This document shows, piece after piece, positions 21,448 to 34,523 of a DNA stretch of 64,000 bases (its first letter is position 1; each line of letters opens with the position of its first letter). The notes under the pieces were generated by a model that was given only the letters and a program-made list of their open reading frames with translations, was not told the origin of the DNA and searched no databases. The stretch lies in contig OY741284.1 of NCBI GenBank assembly GCA_963514095.1, positions 7,978,016 through 8,042,015 on the forward strand, in the 5' to 3' direction. The translations under genes were made by a program, and so were the position numbers. The stretch comes from Eutrigla gurnardus (taxonomy: Eukaryota > Chordata > Actinopteri > Perciformes > Triglidae).

Positions 21448-24400
21448 GTGGAGTTCAATGACAGACTGAAGCATCATTGACAGACAACAGGTTCTTTGAC
21501 TAAACGCCAGTCAAACTCAAAACTTTCAAATTGTGTATTCTTAAAAAAACAAGTGCAAAAAGTCAGCCAGCAAAGTGAAACCAGTTTCACTTATTTCCAC
21601 TGAAATCATCCAATAAATAAGCCGGGCTTTTTCTTTTGGACCACAAAGCATACAGTTGATGAGAAATATTCAATAAAATGGGAAATCTTCCACATTTTAA
21701 CTCTTTATCATGAATAATAGTTTGAAGCAGTGTGAAGGAATTGTACTGGATGAGGAGGTGGCTGTGCCCTCGGTATGTTGGGGTTGTGGGTGAGAGACGC
21801 TGTGGGCAAAGATAGATAGAGGGAGGTGAAGGGTGGATGGCTGAGGGTGAAGCTTCGGAAAAAGTATTTGGAACAATTCCCATCTCACTCGAGGGCTGAG
21901 CAGCCTGTCAATCACCTCTTCAACATCAGACCATGTCAGCTGCGACACACCCAGGAGCTCCTCTCTCTCTCCGCTCACCTCCCAGCCCCTCGACACAAAC
22001 GGAAAAAAACCCCACACTTGCCACAGAGAGCTCTTTCATCACGTTGCACTCGCTCTCAACACTCTGCCCGTCGTGCTCAAACGCAGCCGTACGGTTTGAC
22101 AGCGTGGTGAAGTGCCCCCCTGATGCTCAGACTATATACGGATACATGGAGCAAACCTAGGAGTGCACTATCATAGGTATCCGTGGAGACCATGCTACAG
22201 GTCTCTGGGTGTCCGCAGGGTGCAAACACTGATGCAACTCTTATTTTGAAACACCGCTAACATGCCTTCAAAAGAGGTCACACTTGGTCAAAGTGTAAAA
22301 GTAATCTAATATCTTGAGCATCAGGGATGTGATTATTTCGGCTGAGTGGTTTCCTGCAGCAGGCGTAGCATTGCTGCTAAATCAAGCGTCCGTTAATAAA
22401 AAAAAAAAAAGCTTTGATGCTGGTCATGTGAAAGTGGCTTAAGATGTCAGCCATGAAAAATCCATCTTAAATCTCACTTTTTTTCCCTCCAATAAAGCCT
22501 GCTTTCCAAAAAATATGTGAGAGAATCTCCCCATGTTGCGAGGTCACAGACCAAAGTTAATATCATTTAACTGAAGAAAACCACACCCCAATAATCAGAT
22601 TCTTCTCTTATTTTATGAATCATTTCCAGCCTTTGTTTGCACTCACGACACATCGGGGCACTCACTTGAAAAATGGCTATAAAACACACTGAGGTCAGAT
22701 GGAGAACACTCAACTCGGCGTCCCCATGGCACACTAAAAGCCTCGCCATTAATGCCTACACACTACATGCACCACATGCACTCCAGCCAGCAGCAAACAG
22801 AAGATTTATGTGTTTAGAGGTATGGGAGGTCTGCTCGACAGACGTTTCGGCGCTTTTCAGTGGAAGCACTTGTGTAAACATGACCACGAATAATCCATTA
22901 AGACTTCGAGGTTCCTCATTCATGGAGCCTTAATGAGCTGAGTATTGTCACGTGACTGTGGTGAATCATCGCTTGATTAAGCTGATTAAGGAAAAAGTAC
23001 ATCAAGGTTGTTGGTTGGTTTTGTACACATTTGCAAGTTTCTTCATTACATTGGCTTCTGTTTATAACTGTGTCTTAACTGGGAGGTGGGCAACTTGTTG
23101 TACTTATAGTGCTTTAAAACAACATGTTTCTTTTTTATATTATAATAAATGTGAGAAAATACAAACATATATTCTTAGCATGAAATCTTTGCACTACTAC
23201 TCTTATATATTTGTGTGTGTGTGTATCTAGGGGTTGAAAGGTAAATTCTACATTTTTCTACAATGCTCTGCTTTGCTATCAAACATGTGAACGTTCACCT
23301 CCACCTCACAAACGCAGGTTGAATGCATGATCTGATGTGAACAGTAACACACCTGGACCAACTGCCTCAATAATTCACAGCATTCTTTAAAATAACACCA
23401 TGTCTTTATAGCGTGTGCTGCATTATTCAAGGTTTTACAACAAATGTCTCAATATGAAGACTATGGGATGTAAGGGAATGTATGATCACACTCTTTTTAT
23501 CCACCAGAAAAAATCCCACAGTAATAATGTTCATACTGCAATTTCTGGGAACTGCAGAATATTTATTCTTCAAAATTTACATTGGATCCTCATTTGCTGT
23601 CCTCTCTGTGCAAATCAAAGTAGATACATACATGCTAGGCTACGGCTAAGCTATTCCCCGACCAGGGAAGGCTTCCAGGCTTTGTGAATAATGAACTGGG
23701 TTGCATTCAAATCCCAGGAATAATCTTTCATGGGCCTCAGGAATCTACAATAATAATGTGTTTACACAGGCATGGGGGCTACCACGTTACATAACCAGTG
23801 GCTTTTTCAAACCATATCTGCAACGATAACTTCAAGGCTAAGGATCGAATCAAACCCGGCAGATGTATCATCTTCTCAAGACATTTGGCGGAGCTGATGA
23901 AGCATGCTGGGACTAAATTTGAAGGGAATATGCAGACGTGATGCACGGCTTTGAACATTAAATACACAAACAAAAACAAAATCCATTCATTTTGTTATTT
24001 CTTTCTCTCTCCTTGTTCTCTGTTGTTCCTTCGATATCTCGCAATCCAACAATCCCACATGTTGCTCGCAGCACCGTGGCTGAAAAAACACCCACGTGTT
24101 GAGGAACATCCCCCTCTACTCCAACAAATATAACACATATTTGGATTTTCCCTCAGTAAAAACTTCAGCAGATCATCATTCTAAAACTTGGGAATTAAAA
24201 CAAACAGCTCTGGAAGGAAAATGCTTCTGCATCTGTTGATAATATGCTCATTGTAGCAATACATCTTTATTCCGTTGGTATATTTTAGTCCAATAAAGCC
24301 TTACATCACAATGAGACATTGTGTTGAATCATGGTCCCACAATGACAGAAACAGCATTTTCCACGATGAAGCACATGTTTTGTTCTTGTCGGCGTTAAAA

Positions 24401-24536
24401 GCCTGAACTGTCGTGAGGAGCTGCTCTCCTCTCACACTAACATCCCACACTAGACCTCCCCCCTCCCTCATTCCAGACACCCATGGGTGTGGCAAAGCTG
24501 ATCTACCAGCGTGAGTCGAGACAAGCTGCAGTCACC

Positions 24537-24579
24537 GTCTCCACGGCAACCGGAGGTGCGGCGGCGAGGTCTTTTATAG
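24537..24579 (-). promoter_or_regulatory. Weak candidate promoter: TATA-like word and X-box-like word
   Basis: On the minus strand ctataaaag (24579-24571) lies within GC-rich DNA. About 20 bases further on is GTTGCCGTGGAGAC, whose reverse complement GTCTCCACGGCAAC (24537-24550) fits the RFX X-box pattern (GTNNCC, spacer, GGNAAC). No downstream exon is identified. Such words occur by chance. Confidence 0.2.
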
Positions 24580-27558
24580 GGCGGACGGAGCCTTTGAAGC
24601 AGGTGGCGACTCCCTCCTTGACGGAGGACTGGAGGGGCCTGCGGGGGCCACGGGGTCCCGGTCAGAGCCGTGCCATGCCGGGCTAGCTGTCAGCTCCCAT
24701 TAGCACAGATCACAGAGCTAACGCCAGTCAGTGACCTGCTTTGTGTCGGCATCAGGCTTATTGAGGAGGCGGAGCCGGGAGACATGGAGCCTTGTTGACG
24801 TCGGGGGTCCAGAGACTCCCACTTATCAAAGAACCCTCCAGAAAAGAGACACTATAAAGAAGGCACCAGATTGATTATTGCAATCTCATCTGCATGCATA
24901 TTGTTCATTCACACGCCACACAGTTTAATCATTCTCTTCTTCAAGTCTGCCAGCGTGGAGCTCATCGCTCTCAGACATTTAAACAAGGCCTCTCAGGCTA
25001 AACGGCCCAAACTACTGAAAGAGGAACTCAATAGCTGCAGCCTGCGGCGTGTGATCAACCTCTGAATACAAAGAGGCTTTTTTAATGGATGAAAAGAGAG
25101 CCACTTGACACTCGCCCTCTGTGGCGGGCCATACCGGGTCAGACACTGCTCAGTTCATTGTAGAAATAACTGAAAAAGATAGCAGCAGAATGCCTGTGTG
25201 CAGTATTTGGTGGATTGTTCGAGGGGGGCACTTTCAAGCTTGACCCCACTGTAGCTAACACGTAGTTAACTATACACGAAAAGCCTGATATGAGCATGTA
25301 TTTATGGCAGGAGCGAGCTCGTGAGAAGGCGCTGCATCTGGAAAACTGCATGTGGGTTCACGGCTGTTACAGGCTCCACGCATCCTCAGTGCAAATATAT
25401 GTATGAAAGCCGCGAGGCACGCTATAATGGCCGAGCAACTGAAGAAAACATGTTTTTATTACCATAAAGTGAGAAGCCAAAAATGAGTCATTTGGGTGAG
25501 AATGAGGGATCATGACGTTAGAAGCAGCAGGTTGCTTTCACACTCGCCAACACTATTAGATCAAAAAGAGGGAAAAAAAAGATGCTAAAAGAGATGCTCA
25601 TCTTTTCTCCCTACAGTAGAATGAGAGTTAGTCAAGTCAATATGGCTACATGTTAATTGCTGTGCCCCTGGTAAGCTGACTCAGGACCTCCCTAGTGGCC
25701 TGTCTCCGAGTCCTCGTCAACTTGATTGCCAGCTGGGAGGCTTTCATTAAGAATCCTGAATGGCAAGAGGCTCCCAGCTCACCTGCAGGGCTTGAGGCGC
25801 AAATCATCTTCTTGGGGAAACAAAAAAGTAATTCTCGGCTCCAAAGTTTGGCAGCAGAGAGAGTGAAACCACAGCGGGTGAGAATGTTTCTGTGAGCTGT
25901 GAACATTTCAGATGATTAAGTTCTCTGTTCGCCCTCTTTGAACATGGCTTTAGGTGCTGAGGTGGCGTCGCCACAGCGGGGGAGTGTCTGTGTCGCCGCT
26001 GGATGAACCCATGCAGTTTATCTCGTGTGAACCCGCAAGCGTGCGTATTGATTTTTCGAGGGTTTCATTTCGGTGCATGATGGGAGGAGGGAGGTGGTGG
26101 TGGGAATACAGACCTCTGGGCTACAGCTACTTCATGATTAACATCCGGGGAAACGGAATACACACGTGATGAGGACGGAAAAAACCCTCTGGTTTGAAGA
26201 TGCAGACGTAAATTACGACCACAGTCCTTCCATGACAACATTACAACCCCGATGTTAGAAAAGAGACCGTCTGCTTCTACTTTGTGTGACATTCACACTT
26301 ATCAATATTCATCATTCACTTCACAATATCCGCATTCAAAGCCTGTGGCTATTAACCAGGACTAATGGGCAAGAAAAGGAAATCAGTCATGTTGTGTTGA
26401 CTTGGTTGTGGACGCTGGGGGTCAAAGGTCAGGCAACGTGTAATAGCCAGGCATTGACGTCCTCTCCTGGAGGGAGGTTTCACTTTCTGTGGCATGCCCT
26501 GCTAATTAAGCACACCGTCTCTCATTTGTCTATTGACCGTCAGACACGCAGCACATTAAAATCTGTGGTAAAGGTCACAGCGGAGGGAGAGACCACCGGG
26601 TCCAGTAGGAACATGTGACAAGCAAGAAACACGACCAATCAGGGAACTTTAAACTGCAGCAACGTTGTAAAGAGATCGTTGCTGCTTGTAAAACGACATT
26701 TTTTTTTAACGGGCCCATCCATTTTTGGAAACCATTCTGGTTTAATAGAGAAATAAAGGAGGACAAAATGAATGTTGTTGGCTCTTTATAGCCCGGTGTT
26801 GGCACAATCACCACGGGCACACATAAATACGGACTAACCTACACACACAAACGGGGGAGCAGCAGTAAAAAGCTGCTGTAATTGAACTCAGCAACAGATT
26901 TTATTGCCACTACATTATTCACGAAGGCCACTGCCTACTGTATCGCCTCATGTGAACGACTGCGGGGGAAACACATAATGTTGCAAAGAGACAGTGTGGG
27001 TGAGGCGCTGTTTCGAATCTAACGCATCCAGAGAGGCTTGGGATGAAGGAATTTACCTGAAAACCTCCAAATGGACTGTGTTCTGCCCTTTAATCAAACC
27101 GGCAGTGATGGGTCAATGAGGCAGATGGAGGAGCAGCGGTTGCGAGGCAGACAAACTGATGTAGAGGTAATGGGGGAATGTATGAAGGCCTTGAGACACC
27201 CTCTCATATTTAAGAGCACGTGTTTCAGCACCACGGACAGCGAATGGTCATTCTCCAAGATGGAAAGCTGGAGATCAGCCACCTCTATCATAATGTATGT
27301 ATGGATGGACAAAAGAATGGAAAAAGACAGTTCCAGGCTGCAAAGTAAGCGCGGGGGAGAAAAACGACTGACCTTTACTCTGTTTAGGATAATGGCTGGG
27401 AGTCGTATTTAACCTGACAGCCACGGTGCTGCCTGACCCTGCATGTGCCGACACTAGCTGTGTCACAACGCAGCGGCCATTCTTCGGAGGCTACATTCGA
27501 AGATGAAGCAGAGAAACGCAGGAGAAAGAAAACCTAATTAACAGGTGAGACAAATGCA

Positions 27559-27647
27559 CCTTTTGGACTGGAGAGGGGGGAGGAAGTAGCTTCATAATCC
27601 AGTCTGATTATGAAGCTACTTCCTCCCCTCTTCTCCAGTCCAAAAGG
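27559..27647. repeat. About 41-bp near-perfect hairpin with 6-nt loop
   Basis: The left arm 27559-27599 begins ccttttggactggaga. The right arm 27606-27647 is its reverse complement, apart from one mismatch and one single-base indel in the G-rich middle. The loop is cagtct (27600-27605). A further 'aaaggaagtagcc' just beyond the right arm repeats part of the left arm. Long paired arms with a tiny loop suit a template-switch event or a hairpin-RNA source. No coding function. Confidence 0.95.
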
Positions 27648-28591
27648 AAGTAGCCGGAGAGGCTGGAGGCCGGCTGACAGCAGTGACAAATGTGCCGACG
27701 GCGGCGAGGGTGTGACCCTGTTCTGAAGCGAGTTGCAGGACGGTCAGAGGAACACACTATATGTGTGTATGTGTTCGTCTGGGTGTCTCTCTAATGGTTT
27801 TACTTGATTTCCAATGGCGATTGGTTACTGGGTCATTGGTGTCTGAGCATTGAATCTGTGAGAAAAAGGACACAATGTCGATGGCTGAATGAGTCTCTAG
27901 TGAGGTGATCAGCACTGAGCGAGGTTTTATTACCCATGATTCACCACTCTACTATATCTACCTCTCTCGCTCCTTCCAGTCTGGATCTTAAATCAGGAAG
28001 TTTTCTTGACAACACGTCAGTCATTAGACCAAACACACCAGAAGTAAACAAATCCATCCTGCTGTGATTTCACCCTGGAAGAGGGAGAGTAGAAAAGAAG
28101 ATAAATTCCCCGCTTTGTATTCTGTCAAGCCACACATTAAAAATGTCCTGCCTTTCAAGTCAGCGTTATTGGATGAATGAGATCAGACTGCTGCAGTAAG
28201 CCAGGCACAGGGTTACGCCATAATTGCATCAATGAGGAGAGGTTGTTGGCACACCAGAGTCTGTTGAAGCGAGTGGCTTGGCCTGCGGTTGCACCCTACT
28301 CCACTTTAAAATCTCTGTGGGATCTGTGCTGTGTACGTGCACTCCTGTCTGTACCGGCTCTCGACCCTCCCACTTGTGTTTCACTGTTTAGTGGCAACAG
28401 TACACCTGTGGGACTTGGCCCAAAGCCTTTTAATTCCCTACTAAAAACATATAGGTGTAAAAGTGGGTCACGAATAACATTTTTATTAAAAACACTACCA
28501 AAAAGTGTAAATATTTCTCAAACAGCAATTAAAATTCAACATTCAGTCCACATCTATGATGAGGGATTGCCTCTACACGGCTCTCATAGTG

Positions 28592-28760
28592 ACAGGTGAG
28601 GCTGTAGCTAGCAGCTAACAGTGCAAACAACAGCAACAGTGATGACAGAGCTAACAGTGTTACAAAGAAGTGAAAGGTGGGCGCTAAGCTGCAGTGACTT
28701 CCATGCACGCCTGGCCGGCCCGGCTACGTAAACAAAGATTACAACACACAAAGAGGGAGA
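28592..28760 (+). repeat. R2-like dispersed repeat, diverged copy
   Basis: The block 'gtagctagcagctaacagtg' followed by 'cagtgatgacagagctaaca' matches the same ordered words at 50850-50930 ('ggctagcagctaataggcc', 'gtgctgacagagctaatggc') and, inverted, at 39930-40000. It is truncated and lacks clear ends. Confidence 0.5.
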
Positions 28761-28769
28761 GCAACAGCT

Positions 28770-29026
28770 CCACAGAGGAGTTAGTTTAAGGGTTTGGAGT
28801 AGAAATTTGTTCAGTTTGGTTGACTTTTTCAACCTGTGCAGTCTGAGAATGACAAAATGCTTTCCTCTCTTACAAGTGATTTTGGCGGGATCGGACAGAG
28901 CTGCTACCTACGAGCTACTGTACAGCCTTTACAGTAACACGAACGCACTGCTACAAAAATAGACAGTAGACATAGACATAGTCTTCTATTCCTTCTCTCC
29001 CTTGTTCATACAAACATACAAACACA

Positions 29027-29065
<39 letters not shown>

Positions 29066-31555
29066 ACACAGGGGCCTCTTGCTTTCGAAAGCTCACTCAT
29101 CCTTTTAATCGGTGTGGAATCCATCAAAGTGGGTCAAACTCCCTTCCCCATCTGCCCCGGCCAGATTTTAAATGCACGAGGGCTGATTAAAAAAAGACCA
29201 AGAAAATAGGGCAAACGCCTGCAACACACACACACACTCACACACGTATACACACCACTCGGGAGACCGGCGGCAGGCGTAGACGGCGAGGGGAGGACTG
29301 CGTATTGGCAGGATGTCGGGGGGCGGTTGTAAGTAATTACCGTGTGCCAGTGTAACAAATAAAAGGTCAAGCACGTCGACTTCCATCTGATGGCCGTGTA
29401 TTTTGCCGTGTTATGCTCATTTGCATACGGCCACCTTTAGTTGTTGCATCAAGGGTCCATGAACACGCGACACGAGGGGGGCGGGGCATGCGGAGAGGGG
29501 AGGGGTGTGTGTGAGACAGGGCGGGGGGTAAGACAGCTGGGGGGGATAAGCTCGCTCCCACAGCTGGGTGTATTACTGCACATGTATGTGTGTCCGCTAG
29601 GTTTGAGTGACAAGAGCTTTTTGTTCGTTTCTACAGGGCCGTGTGCATTTTTCATTCATAACCGCACGTTACCATGGATACGTCCGCACAGGTATCCTCC
29701 CGCTAACGAGGCAGGCCGACGGTGGGAAAGCTCTCACAAAAAGCCTCCGCCCGCGTCTGTCCGGATCAACCTGCGCCGTCGTCACGTGACTCCGCTTTGA
29801 TGCGTGATGCGGAGCTCATCGCATGGGGGGCGGGACCCTGCATCGAGTCCATCATCGTGCTGCACAAATGGGGATTTCCACGATTAAGTGTTGACGTGCA
29901 GCAGGTTGCGAGAGGTCACTAATACAGTAAGTTGAGCAAAGATGAGAGGAAATGCATCGCAGAGTCACGAGGGCTGCAGCTCCCTCAATAATTCAACTCA
30001 CTGGGATTGTTTATGTAATATGTCGATTGTTTTCTGAATATCCGATCCATACAAATCTCCATGTCCTTAAGCTCAAGTTGACGTGTTTGTTCAGTACAAA
30101 AGCCAAACACATTTTGACTTCTTTGGTCGATAAACAACTTTAATTGATTCTCAATTCTTTTGCAAAACTTTTCACGCTAGCTTTCTACAACAGAACAAAC
30201 AAATCCAGTTCTATTCCATAAGAGAAGGTAGACTGTAGACAGCGAAGGCATCCCCATGACGAGCCCCCTCTGGGTGTTGACTTGTCATTGGATCTGGCAT
30301 CACCTGATCATCTATCCTGTCTCACACACCTTCCCTGCCGCAGGAGGCTGACTGGGAAAGTGTTCAGCCGTGGGTGTGAAGGTAGGAGAGTGTGTGATTC
30401 ATGCATCTGAAGACGCAGCGCTGGATAAAAAGGCATTCCTCCAGTCAGCTTAAGTAGCGTACACCAGTTCAATCCGAGCCTCGTTCTGAGCGTCCCTGTG
30501 TGGAGGTTAGCAGCGGGCTAAATGAGAGGTAGCACTTTTTAATCAGCGTGCGCGGCCTCGTCATCTGTCTTTCCTGTCAAGCCCCGAATGCAAACTCTCC
30601 GTCAGACTGTCGGAAAGGGAGAGAGCCAAACGAGGCGCGGCTTTAACCGTTTGATTAAGTGGGTTTGGCCTGGGCTTCGGCCGCGCTTACAAACGCAGCG
30701 CCGAGGACGGAGGAGACTAATCTGACCCTGAACGATGGTGAGAAACAGCTCCAACATTTTCTCCCTCTCCACTTGAGCTTTACTTCCCCAAGAGGGACGA
30801 GGGAAACGGATCTGACAAGCTGCCTGAAATCTGGCCGCCAACTACGGTGTGACTGCCCCAGCACTGATTAGATTAGGTAGTCAGTGTTACTTTATCCTCG
30901 TTATCCAATTCCTCTCAGTGAACCGTACAGTATCAGCCTCACATGGTTGTGGTACCGTCTATTTTTAGAGGCCGCATGTGGAAAACAAGGCGTTTTAGAC
31001 AGAGGAGGAGACCTTTATGCCAAAGACGTCGCAGCTGTCGGGACTAATCACATGCAGCGCTAATGTGACAAGCAAGGACGAGACACCGCGCAACAATTAT
31101 ATCTCATTTCTTCAGGTAGCTCAACCCTGACGGAGAGTTTGGCAGGTTATTATTGGACGGGAGCGGAATATTAAAAAAAGAACAAAGCTAACTAATAAGC
31201 CAGCAAAAAAGGACAGCTCCAGAGTTGAACTCAAATTGAAAGCACTCTCTTTAAAGTGACATTTAACAAGAAAATGGGATACATCACAGAGAGAGAATGC
31301 TTTGGCATTTCAACCAGCGACATCCGGGCAGCAGCTCGAGTCTGACTCAACTCTGGATTCACTGTTTGAACATCGGAAATCAACTCCTTAAAAGCTCAAA
31401 CCCAAAGAGACTGTTTGAGACCTGTGAACTCACTGAGATGCAAACCTCTTCCACATGAGGAATCTCACTGCAAGTCTGCAGATGCACATACCCATAATGC
31501 ATCAACACTCGCATCACGCCTCCTCGTGCAGCAATAGCATATTAAAACAGTTTTT
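28770..31555. other. Unannotated sequence with (CA)n tracts
   Basis: It holds CA tracts at 29030-29063 and 29222-29250 and a G-rich, CpG-containing patch at 29470-29550 and 29700-29830. Frames there (for example 29441-29800, plus strand) are low-complexity and do not resemble known proteins. Confidence 0.45.
29030..29063. repeat. (CA)n microsatellite
   Basis: A CA run of about 34 bases preceded by imperfect caaacacacaaa units. Confidence 0.95.
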
Positions 31556-31560
31556 ATGGC

Positions 31561-31655
31561 AATGTTGTAAGTGAAATGTCTTGAAAACTACCAGATGAAT
31601 TGACATGAATTTTGGCTCAGACATTCATGTCCCCCTGAGGATACACTGTGATAAC
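31561..31655 (+). repeat. Dispersed repeat fragment (gacattcatgtccc type)
   Basis: The phrases 'ttgaaaactaccagatgaat' , 'gacatgaattttggctcaga' and 'cattcatgtccccctgagg' match a very common fish interspersed repeat that I know from its wording. The class is unknown to me and the fragment is short. Confidence 0.45.
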
Positions 31656-31659
31656 TTCT

Positions 31660-33390
31660 AGACACAGCTGTGTGGCAGACTTCCTCCCCGACTAAACAAA
31701 CTGTGACTTTGTGTACATGTTTGCCGAGCCAGGCAGTGAATACTAAAGGAGCTGAATAAGTGTCGCACCGACGGAGCGGCTGAGGCTTCAAAAGGCACCT
31801 ACTTTGCAATTTGATTTAATTTGCCCCGGACGATTTATAATTGCAAAGTAGGAAGGGCAATCTGATAAAAATGAATATCATTAGAAGTTGGTAAACAATC
31901 TCAGGAGAACTGTGATCAAACCGGGGCGAGCCGGTTCAGCACGGGTCGTTGCAGTGACGCTTTTCACCTGATCGAGGGCGTTAGATGTTATATCACCTCA
32001 AGGGTGGAAAATAAATGTGATTTATGTGGGGCGAAGCAGCCCAATACTGATTTTTTTCTACCTTTTCATGGGGATTTCCTGGGACCATAATCTCCGAGCC
32101 TTTGATTTTGTGATATAATCAGAGGAGCTTCTTCCAACAGGTACGAGCCCCTCGGGGAGACTTACATCACTAATGATTTGACATGAAAAGGCAAAGCCAG
32201 GTTTATGGCGCCCCAGACTAACGCTCAAGGGGGAAATCTTGGAATGAGAGAAGTCACAGCGGCTGTGCTGATAGAGGATGGACAGACGTGATATTGGATG
32301 AGACAATCTAAGAGCCAGAGATAATGGTGTTGTGCCTTACTGGGCTTCTGCTGCCTTTGGCCTTTTTGTTGTTGTCTAAAAGAACTCGTAGGGATGAGAC
32401 ACTAGCTGTGTTGCTGCCCCAGATATCACGATATCACCGATGATGCAGGTGTATTTGCTGCCGTCAGCACTTGAGCTCACTTGAAAAACAACCCACAAAC
32501 CCACTTTCCACTCATCTACAGTAAAGCTGCTCTGAAGTCACGCCGACTGCACCCGGATGCTGGAAATTCAACCATCATCATCTTTTCTTGAGGACTCGCT
32601 GTGGAAAAAGAAAACTCTCCCTCGCTGCTACGTTTCCTCCCCGTCTTTCCTTCCACCCACAGCGAAAACAGAAAAGTGCTGGCTCGGTTACAAGAGTCAT
32701 GTGGAACACGCTCGATCGATACGCCCTGACACCACATGGACTCGAGGCAGAGCTGATATATGCAGGGGGAGCCTACAGTGATCAATGCAGGGCACACTGT
32801 GCCCTTATTCCTCCTCGGAAACAGGAGGAATATACCAGAAACAGAGCAAATATGGATACACTGTGGGCTAATCTGAATAATTGAACATGATTATACAGCG
32901 TGGAGATGAACTATGATTATCACCACTTTACTCGCAGATGTTTTATTCAACAAGCCGAAGTGTGAAATCATTAAAATTCTCCTTGCTTTTGAGATCTTTA
33001 AGTGAGAATATATAAAAACAGAGTCAATTTTTATGGATTTCATGAGTGCACAGGAAGACACATCTCTTTCTACATCTTAAATGCAAAACAGCTGAACAAA
33101 ACAGAAACCCATACACCTTGATGTGCCACAATACAAGCCACGATAAAGCAGAGGCAGCTGAGAGGGAAAGGACATGTAAGCAGCGTGAAAAGAAGCTGAG
33201 TTGTGATGCTCAGGGGAACCGGAGGACTGAAGCTGGGAACTTGCCTGGAATGTGTAAAACCTGGTCCCGTTCGGCGGGTGCACCTTCGGGGAGTTGGTCC
33301 CCGTGCTCATGTCGGAGAAAATCATAATCCTTTTGAAGGGCACAACAATCCACAGCTGATCCGGGGTTTTTTGTTTTTGTTTATACTCAG
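31660..33390. other. Unannotated sequence
   Basis: No supportable gene. A 9-bp inverted pair (attcctcct, 7-nt loop, aggaggaat) lies at 32807-32831. The 98-residue plus-strand frame at 32588-32884 has no recognised domain. Confidence 0.45.
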
Positions 33391-33785
33391 CCAGACGTAG
33401 TGAGCGTCACGAGCGCTGCGATCCGCCCGTGACCTGATGCTGCGCCCTCGGCGTCAGATGGTGGGGAGCTCCGCGGAGATGCGCAACGCTCCGGGGGGAA
33501 TGATACAACAAGAAAAGAAGAAGGAAAAAAGCAAACTCTCCGGTGTTCTGTGTCCGCGTCCCCTCGATGACTAGTACGCGCGTGTTTGCAGCGACGCGCC
33601 TGGAGAGGAGAACCGGCGGTGAGACAGCGGCTCCATGGCGCCCCGACGACCGCTGCAAGCAGCTCTGGCAGCGGCTCGGATGGGTCCGTCTGCGCGCGGA
33701 TTATCGCCTCCCTCCCTCCCTCTCTCTCTCCCTCCCTCCTCTCGCTTCACCAATAATGAGTCGGAGCATCACGACGCGGCGCAGC
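33391..33785. promoter_or_regulatory. CpG-island-like candidate promoter / first exon
   Basis: By hand count about 45 CpG dinucleotides fall in about 390 bases, far denser than the flanks. It includes runs such as gcgacgcgcc and tgcgcgcgga. A homopyrimidine CT/CCCT tract (33707-33743) resembles the GA-rich elements of TATA-less promoters, and a CCAAT word lies at 33748-33754 (caccaat). On the plus strand a donor-like ggcg|gtgaga sits at 33616-33625. Together these suggest a transcription start region with a noncoding first exon. The direction is not settled, and an 83-residue frame from the ATG at 33635 is not convincing as protein. Confidence 0.4.
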
Positions 33786-33789
33786 CAAC

Positions 33790-34235
33790 AGCATGCTGGG
33801 TCCTCTGTGTTTACACTGTAAAAAATCACTTCATGTGTTTTTTTAAAGATTTTTTTGTGTGTTTATTAAAAAGCAAACCTGACTAAATATCTTCACATTA
33901 CACGTTTTTTATAATGAGAAAAGACAGTATTTGTATTGGAGACATGCCATTACTCCTAAATATACTCTGCTCTCTAGAAATAAAGACGTGATTTGAACCC
34001 TTCACCTGTGACTTTAACTCATGAAGTGACGTCTACATGCACATTTGACAGAACGAGACAATTTCAAAAAGCTTGTTTTTTTCTTCCTAAACAAAGTTTG
34101 AACCAATATAACAATTTTAATGCTTTAATACTTCTTAAGCTGTTCTGACCACATCGTCGTGACAGAAATGTGACATTAATTAAATGATTAATACAATGTA
34201 TACTATTTTCCCTGAAGGAAAAATGTCTTATTGGT
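33790..34235. other. AT-rich unannotated sequence
   Basis: Composition shifts sharply from the CpG-rich segment to AT-rich DNA with T-runs. I see nothing else. Confidence 0.5.
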
Positions 34236-34287
<52 letters not shown>

Positions 34288-34288
34288 T
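34236..34288. repeat. (TAA)n microsatellite
   Basis: A pure TAA/ATA trinucleotide run of about 53 bases. Confidence 0.96.
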
Positions 34289-34477
34289 CTATACTGGATT
34301 ATTAAATGACTTGACTGTTTTTTTTTGTTTTTTTTTTGCAGTGTAGCTACGTATTGATTTGAAGAGGAGATGACAGATGATAGAATTCCTTTAACTGTGA
34401 CACAAGATGAAAAGTTATCACACTATAAAACACACTGCATGGAAGATATTCTTGTGTTCACTCAGAGGGCAAAAATG

Positions 34478-34523
34478 AAAGATTACATATATAATATATA
34501 TGAGATTACATATATATATATAA
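34478..34523. repeat. AT-rich direct repeat (agattacatatata twice)
   Basis: The word agattacatatata occurs twice about 22 bases apart, with intervening and following (AT)n. It may form alternative secondary structures. Confidence 0.75.

Larger units (their letters stand above)
21446..28590. other. Repeat-poor unannotated sequence
   Basis: About 7 kb with no supportable gene. Frames are short and unremarkable. It holds an A12 tract near 22399, an AT-rich stretch 23120-23230 ending in a short TG run, a GC-rich patch with an X-box-like and a TATA-like word (24537-24579), and a long hairpin (27559-27647). The 140-residue plus-strand frame at 28177-28599 has no recognisable motif and ordinary composition, so I consider it chance. 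Confidence 0.45.

Noticed and set aside
25779..25806. 28-nt microexon on the minus strand (ccccaag acceptor, CAG|GTGAGC donor)
   Set aside because: Too short to judge, the splice words are common, and the peptide gives no family.
28177..28599. 140-residue plus-strand open frame
   Set aside because: No homology recognised, ordinary composition, and it ends at the border of an R2-like repeat.
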